Below the pieces are notes generated by a model. The model was not told the origin of the DNA and ran no database searches. It saw only the letters and a program-made list of their open reading frames with translations. The translations under genes and the position numbers were made by a program. Shown one piece after another: positions 31,215 to 43,965 of a stretch of 64,000 nucleotides of DNA; positions within the stretch are counted from its first letter, which is position 1, and every line of letters starts with the position of its first letter. Source of the DNA: Clavelina lepadiformis (taxonomy: Eukaryota > Chordata > Ascidiacea > Aplousobranchia > Clavelinidae); contig NC_135245.1 in assembly GCF_947623445.1 (NCBI RefSeq), positions 4,347,501 through 4,411,500 of the forward strand, in the 5' to 3' direction.

Positions 31215-32100
31215 CAGGGGTGTCAAACTCAATCGCACCAGGGGCCAAATCTTAAAACTTATTTAACGCCGCGGGCCGTAAGGATGATAAATGACTGAAC
31301 GTACATGAATTGGAACAGGCAATGAAACAACACCAAGTGTTTGATGTTTAAAGCTCGGTTTATTATTACCTTACCTTAGCTTACCTACCACGAAGTAGGC
31401 TTATTATTGAAAACAAGGCTTTGGGAAAACCAGTGTATTTCACGGAAGTTGGGCCGCACAATCAGTTGGAACAACGTGAATTAAAAAATATTCTATTAAG
31501 TCTGTGCTGCATTGTTGGATGTTTAAAGAAACCGCTCTCAAATATGAGCACAAAGTAGACCGATACAATGAATATGTAAAAAATGAATGTACGCAGCTTA
31601 CGGTATGGCACGCTATATAACTATAAGCTCATACGCAGAAATGCAGTAATAAGATTCTGTCAAACACGAGCGTAGCCTCCTACAGGTAGCCTGCATCAAA
31701 AAATGTAAATGAAACCATGCATTTGAAAGTTAAAATTAGAAATTGCATTAAAACGTTTGGCCATATTGAAAGGTGCCGTACTATTAGACTTGCCAAAATT
31801 AAACTGAGGCTGCTAAATAAGAGCAGTTTTAGCTGGGCTATTTTTAATAATTCTTCTGTTGCATCCCAGGTTACAAGCGATAGAATAAATCTATTTATTC
31901 TATCGTATGGTGGGGCAACTACTGTGCTACTGTATTGTGCGGTTTAATATAATCTTGTTTTTTGCTTGAAAAAAGTAAGTTATACTGTACAATGATCTCG
32001 CGGGCCGGAAATAGTTCAATGTATGAAATAACTACGCGGGCCAAGTTTTATTGTAAAGCGGGCCGGATGTGGCCCGCGGGCCGGGAGTTTGACACATATG
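31215..32100. mobile_element. hAT element (CAGGGGTGTCAAACTC ends), perfect 8-bp TSD
   Basis: Left end CAGGGGTGTCAAACTC; right end, reverse complement, CATATGTGTCAAACTC. Flanked by TTCTACGT at 31207-31214 and TTCTACGT at 32101-32108. Subterminal GCGGGCCG words lie near both ends, as in many Charlie-like hAT elements. The 0.9-kb interior has no recognisable transposase. The last bases of the right end have drifted from the CAGGG consensus. Confidence 0.93.
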
Positions 32101-32108
32101 TTCTACGT

Positions 32109-33107
32109 AATGGTTAAACAAAGTGTGTTAGACCGATCCGAGGCCAGCATGGTTGGTGTTTTTTTTAGTGCGGGAGTTACCCTAGCAAATAACGCATTAA
32201 AATGTCCTGGTAGCATGTTTAGCTTAGCCTGAAATGTAGATGAAAGTTGATCAATTTTGACTTTTTAGCCCGTAACTGTCGTGTTGAGTTTAGTGGGCCT
32301 ATTGGAAGAGCTAGAGATATGAAATTTTACAAGATAATCGCCTAAGGCATACTAAAATCTCAGTGAGCCACATGCGGGGTTTTTCGAGTTAATGCGTTTT
32401 TAGTAATTTCACTCTACAATACAATAAAACAAACAGAAATATTAGCTCTATTTACAAGGTTTGACGGCTCGATAAGTCACAACAGCTTGTAGGCAGATTG
32501 ATTTGTTAATAAAGGTTTTGAATAACATTTCGGCAGGAGCTTGTACTAAATACAGTACGTCTCTTTCTTAAAAGTTTACTTTAATTTTGTATAAAGATGA
32601 CTAAGTTACGCCTCAACTAACGAACGAGTTACGTTTCTTATGTTGAATTCTTCGTAAGTTAGCTCTGTACTTTTTAATCGGTGTTGCTTAAGTTGTTTTC
32701 TTATTTTAAAGACAGAAAAATAAATCTGGAAACTTAAATAGCATTTTACGCATCGTATATTCCGCTATTGTTCTGATGAAGTTTTTTATATGTAACAGTT
32801 TGTTTTATGACTTGTGACAACTATACGCCTACCAAATAATCGAGTAAGATTAATTGTATAATTTGTTTTCTCCAATATTTTATAGTCCCTGTGGACTAGT
32901 GTTACATTACGTTACTATTGTTACTTTGACGGTGTGACCAACACAACTTTTTATTAGCTGCTGTGCCAAACACAAAACTACTTAAAATTGAATATAATAA
33001 TCAACCGATTACTATGTCTTTGGTAACTAAACAATCCAGTAATCAACCGACTTCCATTGGTGAATCCTGTTCAACTTAATTGAATAAAATTTGATTAATT
33101 TGAAAAA
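32109..33107. other. No gene seen
   Basis: AT-rich spacer between the hAT element and the tandem segmental duplication. I recognise nothing in it. Confidence 0.45.
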
Positions 33108-33902
33108 ATGCTAACAATTGACTAAATTACACATTACGAAAAACGAATCACTTTAATTCTGTTTATAACTTAGAAGGTTTTGAAGAAGAATGTATGTGCT
33201 TGAAAAAGGTTTGGTTTGTGATGTGATGTCTACTTGGACCAACGGAAATACTTAAATTTTGGAGAGAAATTCAACACAAGAGCGCAATGAAGGAAAGGGG
33301 GGGATTTCAGTTTTATCACTTCTGCGACCATATCGTTTAAATACTAAAATGAAACGTGTCTTTGTTTCATAAAGAAATTTAACATTTTCTTTGAGGTTTT
33401 GAGCGCTTTTTCATTCGTTCAAATTTTGCATCGGAGTTAAGTTTGCTATATAAATTTTATTATGACACCACAATGTATTTTACGTTACGTGCAAGGTTAT
33501 GTTGGGGCAACTTGAAGCCGTTTGAAATTAGCAAGTAAAAAACATCGGAAATGATGTGTGTAGATTTGCGATGTTCACACTGGATTGGTAGACGTGTGTA
33601 CGAATGTTCGTAAGTCGAGGAGTTACTGTATTTGTGTTATTAACGGTGACTCGCAATTCTCCACCTATTCTGAGAAGGGAGCAAACTCAGCCTAGAACTC
33701 TTTAGGTATCAGCCAACTTAAAACAGACAATCATCATTAATAGAAATATGTATTATTGTTACAGACAAATCTTATAATTACAGGTTAACTGGAAGATACT
33801 CTCAGGCTTAAACGGCTCAGTTAAAACTCAATAAACATCTAGAAAGTTTAAATTCAGCATAGAGCAGTTCAGCTCGATTACCTAGATTACTAGAGGTTAC
33901 AG

Positions 33903-34001
33903 CAGGGAAGGGCAACATACGGCCCGCGGGCCGGATCCGGCCCGCCAAATACTTCATTTTCTCATATCAGGCCCGCCGACCGAAGAAGTTGCCCGCCCCT
34001 G
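33903..34001. mobile_element. 99-bp hAT MITE, perfect TSD, absent from unit B
   Basis: Ends CAGGGAAGGGCAACATACGG and (reverse complement of the right) CAGGGGCGGGCAACTTCTTC. Flanks GGTTACAG at 33895-33902 and 34002-34009. The right half is almost the same as the left end of the element at 52261-52601, so it is an internal-deletion derivative of that family. The matching position in unit B (GGTTATAG, 42745-42752) is uninterrupted. Confidence 0.95.
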
Positions 34002-35152
34002 GGTTACAGGTTACTATAACACATACCTAGCCCTTTTATTGACCTAAACGACTCTACTTTTTGAGGTGGAAAGCGGTTACATAGGCCTATTTACAGGTTG
34101 ACAGGTAATAATAAAACCTATAACTAAAAACAATAAATATAAATTGCACACATGAAGGGGTGTAATTAACGTGTAAGTACAATGAACTTCGCAGTTTAGC
34201 CAATGGGGATTAAGTTTATCATATTTTTTATTAGTTGCGCATTAATTGTTATCTCCAAGATTATTGTAACTCTAAGTCGTCTTCATAAATAACAAACGGC
34301 TTCAAAAGTTGTAAGTACAAGGTCATAAAAACATCAAGTTCAGTTAAACACGTGCATTATTTCTCTTGGTTAGTTTCTCTAACGCTTCATCAACAATTAT
34401 AAAACTTATTCCGTAATTCTTCAAAGCAACGTCATAAAATCATTAAGTTTTACGTCATATGAGGAAAAGAGAAAACATTGCACTAAGATAAGCTTACATA
34501 ACAGGATTAAAGCTTTCAGTAATAAAATCCTTTGTCTAAGTCTGACGTTACTTTTATAGTAGAAAGAAGCAGTGCCCATCATGCTAACCTTTGGATATCT
34601 GGTTCTTCAATCTGGGCAGAAGAATAAGTGCTTTTAAATTCAAGCAATTGTTTCTTTGACGTGGTTCGTGGTTGTTCAGGTTTTACATTTGCGCGGTGTG
34701 TCCAATTCTCGTTTATAGTGGAGAATGACCGAGCATAGCACGGAAGACTTCATTTCGTGACAAGAGTTGTGTGTTGATGTAACGTATGGATTAGGTTGTT
34801 AAACTGTCAAGAGAATTTTGTTACGTCATAATTTGGCGTCGTTTGTGCGCTGTATGCCTGACGTCAACCATCACAAAGACATTTGTTTTTTAACTCAGGT
34901 TATATATACCTATTTGTGTTGTTTTCAGTATTTTTCGACATTAACTATGGAGTGTAAAAACAAAAAAGTATGGGGGTATTTTATTATTAATTATTCTTTG
35001 ATTGCAAGAAACTGAACAATATCAAATGCCAGTGCTCACAAGGGTTGACTCCAGGCAATCTTAAAGTATCAGTTGCACATTGACCATTTTGAGAGCCAAG
35101 AGATACAATAGCCATTGGTGAAATACATAAAACGGATTTATCTCAGGAAAAT

Positions 35153-38100
35153 TTAGGAAGCGTCAGCGTGCTCGAGGTCTTCAACGTCTTCCCGTTGTTG
35201 ATCCGGGTTGACTTCTGTGAAGTAAATAAAATTCTGACACTTTAGCAATGGACACGTCACTGGGTATACTTCAAGCTTTCAGTTCGGGTATGATTGGGCT
35301 TACCACTGTGACGAAAATGTGACAAAAATTGCCCACTTACCCTCTGCCTGCATATCTGATGTCCACAAGGTGAGGTTGTCGCGTAAGAGCTGCATGCTCA
35401 ATGTGGTATCTTTATAGGAGTCTTCAGGTAAAGTGTCGAGTTCAGCGATAGCTGCATCAAATGCCGATTTCGCAAGAGTGAAAGCTCGATCAGGTAAATT
35501 TAAGATTTCATAATAAAAAACGGAGAAGTTCAAAGCCAGTCCTGCATAAAGTAATAATATGGTAACAGAATAAACATTCAAAAAATAATTTTCATTCGTA
35601 AGTTTAGCTTTTGAGGTGGTAATGATTGAATTAACCACACAACGCAATTGTTATCAGTTATCACTTAAATATTGTGATGTTTTGTCTAGTCTTAAAAAAT
35701 GTCATAATTTCAAATGTCCGCAGTGGTCATAGCTTTATAAGTAGGCTTAGTCAAGGTTCTGATTTAACAAGTTTTGTAAAATTACCAAGCTTTGAACACA
35801 CATATCACCACTATAGGCCTACTTTAATTACAAAAATGAGTTTAACCTTGAGTAATATCGTTCAGGTTGCACTAATTTCACACAATATATGCTAGCAAAA
35901 AATAGCATATTCTTCTTGTTTATTAAATATACAATTTAAATCTACCTAATCGAATAGGATGAGTTGGTTTGAGACTGCTTGTGGCTTGGTCTGAAGCAGA
36001 TTTATATGCCTGAAGGCTATTTTCCGCAGCAAGTTTACGGTCTTCTTCTTTCTTACATTCAGCTGAATATCTGTAGTAATCTCCTTTCCTGTAAAATGAA
36101 ATGAAGGTTAAGAGTGGAGTGCATGATTCGCTAAAAGTACATGATTCGCCAAATGTACATGATTCGGTTATAAGCATGATTTGAAAAAGGTACATGATTA
36201 ATATGTGTATTATATACCAAATATCGATATTATTATATGGATAAATACAGATATTATTATACCGATATTCCAGCCTACCACAGCACTGAAGTGCCGCTAT
36301 CAAATCAATAACGTCTATACCGGTACTTTATCTGTCACACTTCTAACAAAACATAATCTTACGGATTTAGTGTTGAAATAACTTCTAAAGAAACATTCTA
36401 TTCTTCGACACAAACAAAACTAAGCATACGCTTATTCCTGATCGCAAAATATTCTGCAGTGACGGTAAACGGTAGCTTTCCGTCTGCCCAAAACTTAGGC
36501 TTGTAACAGAACTTTGTCTTTTGTCAAAATCCCTTTGATTCTTGCATCCCGCCAATAGAGAAACGTCTTATGACGTCAAACATATTAGTGCACACTTGGC
36601 GCACTCTAACAACGAATCATGAGCAATTGATCAATTACCTACTTTTGGCAAATCATGTGTACAGTTACCGAATCATGTATATTAGGTAAGTCAGGTAGCT
36701 TACATTTAGCAAATCATTTACATTTTTGAAATCATTTACGAATTCACCGAATCACGTACATTTGGAAAAATATTATCTGTACATTTGACGATCCAGGTAT
36801 AGTTATGTATATACTGTAGGTATATTCATGAAGACGCTATGCGATTCATACGTTCTTTTATAGAATCATTTAGTGTTTTTAGGAATGATGTTGGTTTCGC
36901 AATTTGTGTAGGCCTATGTCTGTCTTATCACGCATGTATTTTGCAAATTGGTTTGCTGATTTTTAATTTACAGAAATTAATTTCTGAATCTTACTAAATC
37001 TGATTAACAAAACTGCATTTCTTTTAAAGAAAATACTATTTGCAATTAGGCATTGAAAATTTCCAACAGCCAGTTTGTTTTGAAGTTGTTACATCTGACT
37101 TAAAATATCTTGGTTTAATTTAAAAAAATCAAGTTTATAAAACTGTGGTGTAATTGTAAATGTTGCGAAACCATTTTGAACATTGGCATATGAATCGCGC
37201 GATGGCAATCACAGAAAAGCCTATTTCAATGCTGGTTTTGACATTTGGTTTTTTGTTTCGTGATTGGAATCTATAAAATTGTATTTAAAAACTCTTCACT
37301 TAAATTATGTAAACAAAAAATAACTTGCAAAGTTGCGATACAATTTAGCACTTTGCTATTTTTGCGGCGATGTCGTTTGATATCTTTGTAGCATAATTGT
37401 CTAATAAATAACTACATGCGTGTTTAATAATGTTAATATTTCATTTGGTGGTTTCAAAACAGAATACACATCCTACACGTGCATTCGTTGACCATATACA
37501 GTATACGTACATCTTCATGAAGTAAACCTTCGCCTCCAAATCGTCCTCTTCGCAACCTGAATATAACGGCAAAATATGCTGATCGATTAAATCTATGACT
37601 TCGTTCGTGATGTCAGTGAGTTCGTTGTCAATCTGTTGGCAAATTAAAAGCGAGAAAATATTAAAAGCCAAACAATGAAAAATATTTTATAGATCAGACG
37701 GATCAAGTCAAAACAAAAATCTATAGTAGACGTCTTTTTGAAATAAAATGGAAGAGTAGCAAAAATTTTCTGGTGACGTTACCAATTCAAATGCAGCCTC
37801 CTGTTTTAGAGTGGCGTCACGTGGTTATAAATAGGTATGTCGCAATGCTGTTGATGACGTCGTGTAGTTGCTGATTAGTAATTTAGAGAGGCAGATCACA
37901 ATCAGAAGGAAAAGTGTTAATGTTTTACAGCAGCCTGCTGCTTTCAATAGCACCTTGTCATTGTTTACTGCTCAGTAACTGGCAGGCTGATGTTGGTGTT
38001 GTATAAGGCTAGGTTGCTGTTCATGACATAATGAACAGCAGACAGCATCAGCGGCTAACTTTGTTAAAAAATTAATTGCTTTTGATTACGTCCCGAACAG

Positions 38101-40850
38101 CAGCCTGGTGCAACACCAACAACATGTTGTCAATCACTGAGCAGTAACAGCAGGCTGCAGAATCCATTGTTTTGGTTACGAAGTCGTCTCGCATGTTTTG
38201 TCAAGGTCCAGACAAGGATGGGATTGTGAGAAGAGTCCAATTTAAGACTGCAGACAATAGATTCATGCGTGACATACGCAAGCTCTGCCTGCTGGAGGCA
38301 GCATGACATAGAGCGGAGCCCAAGGTGTTCAGCAGCGCATTAATTTGCGAACATACGCGGTTACAATACGAAACATGCTTTAGCCATTAACAGGACAAAA
38401 CACCTTTCCATTTCTACATACACATCTTCTTAACTGTGGTAGTTGCCTTACTGTAACCATTTGTAGCAGTTTTATATCATTCGATTCATTCTCACTGTTG
38501 CTTGCATGCTTAGTATTATCTTTCTAGTTTGGTACTGTTCATTTATATTGCTTGCCAAAGATTTACTGACTGACTACCAATGTTAATACTGTGCCTCATT
38601 GCTAGATTCTTCCGCATTTAAGCCTTACATACTTAATTACCTCTTAGACTTTGTTGTTTTGGAATGTACCCGAACTTGTCATCACCTATGATCATTTGTA
38701 AGATGTTCCTTCTTCATTTGCCATCATATGTAGCTTATTAACCATTGTAGTGTGGTCGTGTTCTGATCTTTATTCATAAGTGATGTGCAGACTTGGTTTT
38801 CATGTCAGTTACCTCTTTCTGTTACCTCTTTTCATGTCAGTTACCTTTACCAGTTATGTTTTCCTTGCTGTCCTTGAATTTGTCCGTTTTTTTTTTATCT
38901 GAGAATAACTTCATTCCACTGCGTTATTCTACGATATTACAATTTACTAGTATTGCCGATTATTTTCATTGGGTGCAGACTCACTGGATAGTGTTTGTTT
39001 CCTTACTTAGGCCTTGTTTGTACTTTCGGATGATAAGTACCCTGAGTTCTGTACTTATAGAAATCACACACACACCCCATACCCTTATACGCCCACAGAT
39101 TTGTAGCTGTTCTGTTCGTCTGTTCGAATGATCATTTCTTTCTAGCCATTCAATATAAGACTTTCAAGAAATCCGTGTGCATTACTAATATTCAGGGAAG
39201 GGCGGAACTCAGTCCTTGATGGCCCGAAGGACACCCCTTAGGACTTAGATGATCGACATTTATAAATTTGCCGCTTATACTGTCTTTGGTAAGGGTGTAG
39301 GCATATGTTTGAAGCAACATTATATTTTCGGCGTATATTAGGCGTATATTTTCGGTTTAGTATTTTCCTGTTTAGCCCTTCACATTTTAGTAATTTCTTT
39401 ACTAGTACACTTTTGCAGCGACTTCATATCCTGTGGCCTGCGTAACGTTTTCAAAACCTAGCACAACAAACAACCAAGTGAGCAAGTACCAACGACAAAC
39501 AAACTCATAACAAGAGTTGCTTAACTTTTGAAATAGTATTGCAAAAGTATTGCTTAAAAGAGTATGATTTTGGTTATTCGTATTATTGATAGAGTGTACA
39601 GCACCTATAATAAAACCTTTTCTTGTAAACTAGTTTTGTTGCAATATTAAAACCTTTCGACAGACAAAAAGGTTAGAGTATTCTAACGGCAAGCAACAAT
39701 AGAGTCATAAATATTTAACAGGTAATTTAAGTAATGATACCCTCATACGTCAAAAGGACTTCTTCACAGTCATGAATATAATAATGTATAATAATTATTT
39801 CCGAAACCACCAACATGTTCCTGATATCTTTCCATTGCACTCCTGTCGTACTCTCTTTTTTGCCGTAATTCTTCCAAGGTTATCCAAGATGAACGTCGAG
39901 CGCCAACAAGGTTTTTATATCCAAGCGACCAAAGGTTTCTTTCCTCTCTGCTTAACTTTTCTCCACTCATTACAACAGGTTTCATGTATTCGACCAAATC
40001 TGTAACATACAATAGCCTCTATAGTACACAAGCCAATGTCACTATAAGGTTGCAAACATGGCGAGCCCAAAACCAGTTACACCTTGGTGCTAAGCTTTTG
40101 ATCGAAGTCGGTTCATTGTTCACGTAAAATGGGCCACAACCGAAATTATCTCTACAGTTTAATTTAGTCAGTTAATTATGAAAATATTTATAACTTTATG
40201 TAATGACAAATTTGGCCAAGCTTGGCATTTAAGCCCATTGTTCTGCAAAAACACACTAATTAATCGGCAAAAATAGCCATTAACAACAACTATTACCGGT
40301 TATTTGGTGCACAGTGAGTTTTTTTTATAAATCATTTCAATTTTAAATGACCTGGTAAATGATTCTTTGAATTTCAACATTTAAATTTATTTCACGTTTT
40401 ACAAACAATATTTGTTTTGCCATAGATTAATTCAAATTTGGATTTATCTTAATTTTTTTAAATTGTTTTTGTTTTTTATTTTGAATTAATATGGATTAAC
40501 ATAAATCTAAATAAATTACTACAAATTGTTTCAATCGTATCGTAAATCTTATGATTCTAATATAAATCCTCGTATTCACAACAGGTAGCAAGTAGTTTTA
40601 CGGATAACCTACTTGAGCTGCGAATACGTAATTGAATAAGTAACATGTGAACCGGTAACTTAGCAGACAGTACGTTATTGCCTCTCGTTAAGATTAAAAA
40701 AAAATTCTCTTCCAATTTACATATTATTTCGATACAGCTAATTCTCTAATATCCACATATTTGCAACGTACCCTGATATCTTTCAGCTTTCTCTGCCATT
40801 TTAGCTTCGAAAATACACTTTTCTTTGTTTGTCTGCGCGGCTTGACCCAT
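35153..40850 (-). CDS. Divergent 14-3-3 protein (gene A)
   Basis: Exons on the minus strand: 40850-40772, 39999-39815, 37632-37511, 36088-35946, 35541-35341 and 35214-35153. All phases join, giving 263 residues; an in-frame ATG at 40859 would add three. The start chosen, [12 protein letters not shown], is the one conserved in gene B. The pocket residues remain in [15 protein letters not shown] and [10 protein letters not shown]. Exon 3 is unusual: [20 protein letters not shown] replaces the typical HLIP...ESKVFYYKM. Exons 4-6 closely match gene C. The tail ends EDLEHADAS. An acceptor-like TTTTGCAG precedes an open in-frame stretch upstream of the start (boundary 40905/40904), compatible with a 5' UTR intron or spliced-leader addition. 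AATAAA lies at 34980-34985 on this strand. No disabling change is seen; divergence suggests a lineage-specific paralogue. Confidence 0.88.
36121..36800. repeat. Foldback-like repeat region in intron 3 of gene A
   Basis: Near the left, the word ACATGATTCG(C/G) recurs about every 18 bp (36121-36190). Near the right, its reverse complement CGAATCA(T/C)GTACAT recurs (about 36620-36790). The centre includes AATATCGATATT-type palindromes. Opposed arrays of one word suggest a foldback transposon or an expanded inverted minisatellite. The same structure is present in unit B, so it predates the duplication; gene C intron 3 lacks it. Confidence 0.7.
37928..38165. mobile_element. Palindromic MITE-like repeat, unit A copy
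   Basis: The ends read ACAGCAGCCTGCTG and (reverse complement of the right) CTGCAGCCTGCTGTTACTGC. Long imperfect complementarity extends inward, including TGTTGGTGTTG against CAACACCAACA. It is non-coding and lies in intron 2 of gene A. It is shared with unit B at 46926-47166, so the insertion predates the duplication. I did not find a clear target-site duplication. Confidence 0.65.
38199..39290. repeat. ~1.1-kb sequence present only in unit A
   Basis: Unit B runs straight from CGTCTCGGATGTTTAG to TTTTGGTAAGGGTGTAG, while unit A has about 1.09 kb between the matching points. It may be an insertion in A or a deletion in B. Short reading frames inside (for example 38793-39131) look unremarkable. 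No terminal repeats are seen. Confidence 0.7.
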
Positions 40851-43800
40851 TATAGACATTTCAGTTGCAAGTTCATCCAGTAAAAGCCTATATCCTTTTC
40901 CACTCTGCAAAATTTAGGGTACTGCGGCTATTTTTAGATATGTACTGTAATCTATCTCAACTATCCGAACGGAAAGTTCTATAGCCTGGTAACAAGCATT
41001 TGACAAAACAAGCTGTAAACTTTATACACTGTGAGAGAAGCTATTCAGTAAGTAATACGACATACGTAATTCAACATACATATTATACACACAACGTTTC
41101 ACCTGACAAAGTAGCCTTGTGCGGCTAAAAATGCTCGTGTCTTATAAAATTTACCAACTATTATGGTTTAAAAATGTGCGCCTTGTTGTTATGCTATACT
41201 TCTAAAGTGATTAGCAAGAAGTCGACATCATATTTAAAATAGCCTCCATACATATGTACAGCTAAACATAAACAGTGTTATTATTAGGACTATTATGTTT
41301 CAGTTTGTTGAGGATATGACAGAACATAGCAACGTACGAAGATGCATAATGACTCAACGCTGCAGAGAATCCAGGTGAATAAATAAGAATGCAGTGTGCG
41401 CGATGTATATGTATGATGATTGTTTTGATATATTGCTAAAAATGAATGTTGCAACTGCAACCACGATATCGCACCCACGCGAAACTGCAGTCAAGAACAT
41501 TATTGGTTTTGTGGTAAACTTTTAGCATGTTATTGTGGTAAAAACTTTTGAATACGAAGTGCTACATTTTACCTACCATTAGGATGTCGAAATAGAAAAT
41601 ACTTGTGCTGTGCTTATGTAGATTTTAGCGAGTTTGTTTAAGACCATATAGGGGGGCGGTACCGAACTACTGTACCGCGGTATTTTTTCCCTACCGATAC
41701 CGGTACCGTCGGTACTTTTAGAAAAAAAGTACCGAATCCATGTATACAGAATTACTTTTTTCGCGTACAAGGATACCGTTTATGCGTGTTATAAATAGGT
41801 GTCTATGCCAGGTGACGTATTAGGTCTAATAAAAAGTGTAGTGTCCTCCGCCAGAAAATAAAGTTTCATGCAAACCTAAGGAGGCATAGAGACAACTAAT
41901 CTTCATTTGCATGTACTTTACTCTGGAGTTCCATTCCGCCCGGAACTGAAACAAACTTCACAATATATATCACATAGTAGGTAATTTTAAAATATGCTAA
42001 CGATTGACTAAATTATACTTCACGAAAAACGAATCACTTTAACACTGTTTATAGAAGGTTTTGAAGTGGAATGTATGTGCTTGAGAAAGGTTAGTTTTGT
42101 GATGTGATGTCTACCTGCACCAACGGAAAGATTTAAATTTTGGAGAGAAATTCAACACAAGAGCGCAATGAAGGAAAGGGGAGGATTTCAGTTTTATCAC
42201 TTCGTCGACCATATCGTTTGAAAACTAAAATGAAACGTGTCTTTGTTTCATAAAGAAATTTAACATTTTCTTTGAGGTTTTGAACGTTTTTTTATTCTTT
42301 CGAATTTTGGATCCGAGTTAAGTTTGCTACATAAATTTTATTATGACACCACAATGTATTTTACGTTAAGTGCAAGGTTATGTTGGGGCAACTTGAAGCC
42401 GTTTGAAATTAGCAAGTAAAAAACATCGGAAATGACGTGTGTAGATTTGCCATGTTCAAACTGGATTGGTAGATCGCTGGAGGTTGCCTACTTGAAAATT
42501 AGACCTTGGGTTAATAAAGGTTGGGCAATGGGCATTCTTGGTCTACTGTAACTTGTAGGTTTATGCTAGGACGGAAGTATCTTTCATGCACCAATAAGCA
42601 TTATGAATGAGCTTCTTCTCTATGATTGGAAGCTTAATACTGTGTGCAGTGTCTGCGGTTTATATCGTAATGGTTAATTAGGCCTAAATAGGAAGCTGGC
42701 CGTTCGTGTGTGCATAAAGCAGTTCAATTACCTAGATTACTATAGGTTATAGGTTACTATAACACTTACCTATGGCCCTCTTCTTGACCTAAACGACTCT
42801 ACATTTTGAGGTGGAAAGCGGTTACATAGGCCTATTTACAGGTTGACAGGTAATAATAAAACCTATAACTAAAAACAATAAATATAAATTGCACACATAA
42901 AGTGTTGTAATTAACGTGTAAGTACAATGAACTTCGCAGTTTAGCCAATGGGGATCAAGTGAATAAGTTTATTTCATATATTTTTATTAGTTGCGCATTG
43001 TTATCTCCAAGATAGACTATTGTTACTTTAAGTCGTCTTCATAAGTAACAAAAGGGTTCAAAAGTTGTCAGTACAGGGTCATAAAAACACCAAGTTCGGT
43101 TAAACACGTGCATTATTTCTATTGGTTAGTTTCTCTAACGCTTCATCAACAATTATAAAACTTATTCCGTAATTCTTCAAAGCAACGTCATAAAATCATT
43201 AAGTCTTATGTCATATGAGGAAAAGAGAAAACGTTGCACTAAGATAAGCTTACATAACAGGATTAAAGCTTTGAGTAATAAAATCCTTTGTCTAAGTCTG
43301 ACGTTACTTTTATAGTAGAAAGAAGCAGTGCCCATCATGCTAACCTTTGGATATCTGGTTCTTCAATCTGGGCAGAAGAATAAGTGCTTTTAAATTCAAG
43401 CAATTGTTTCTTTGACGTGGTTCGTGGTTGTTCAGGTTTTAGATTTGCGCGGTGTGTCCAATTCTCGTTTATAGTGGAGAATGACCGAGCATAGCACGGA
43501 AGACTTCATTTCGTGACAAGAGTTGTGTGTTGATGTAACGTATGGTATTAGGTTGTTAAACTGTCAAGAGAATTTTATTACGTCATAATTTGGCGTCGTT
43601 TGTGCGCTGTATGCCTGACGTCAACCATCACAAAGACATTTGTTTTTTAACTCAGGTTATATAATACCTATTTGTGTTATTTTCAGTATTTTTCGACATT
43701 AACTATGGAGTGTAAAAACAAAAAAGTTTGGGGGTATTTTATGGGTATGGGGGTATTTTATTATTAATTATTCTTTGATTGCAAGAAACTGAACAATATC

Positions 43801-43965
43801 AAATGCCAGTGCTCACAAGGGTTGACTCTAGGCAATCTTAAAGTATCAGTTGCACATTGAACATTTTGAGAGTCAAGAGATACAATAGCCATTGGTGAAA
43901 TACATAAAACAGATTTATCTCAGGAAAATTTAGGAAGCGTCAGCATTGTCTTCAACATCTTCCAG

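Larger units (their letters stand above)
33108..41985. repeat. Tandem segmental duplication, unit A (~8.9 kb)
   Basis: The unit is collinear with 41996-50830. It starts around GCTAACAATTGACTAAATTA and ends around GGAACTGAAACAAACTTCAC. Each unit contains one six-exon minus-strand 14-3-3 gene plus flanks. Unit A differs by a 99-bp hAT MITE (33903-34001), a non-matching stretch at about 33590-33870, and about 1.09 kb of extra sequence at roughly 38199-39290. Exact edges are approximate. Confidence 0.9.

Noticed and set aside
38793-39131. 112-codon plus-strand frame in the unit A-specific sequence
   Set aside because: Low-complexity, Phe/Leu/Ser-rich translation typical of AT-rich non-coding DNA; no counterpart in unit B.
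41640-41770. GGTACCG-rich palindromic stretch as a binding site array
   Set aside because: Only partly shared with unit B and without clear boundaries; likely a decayed repeat.
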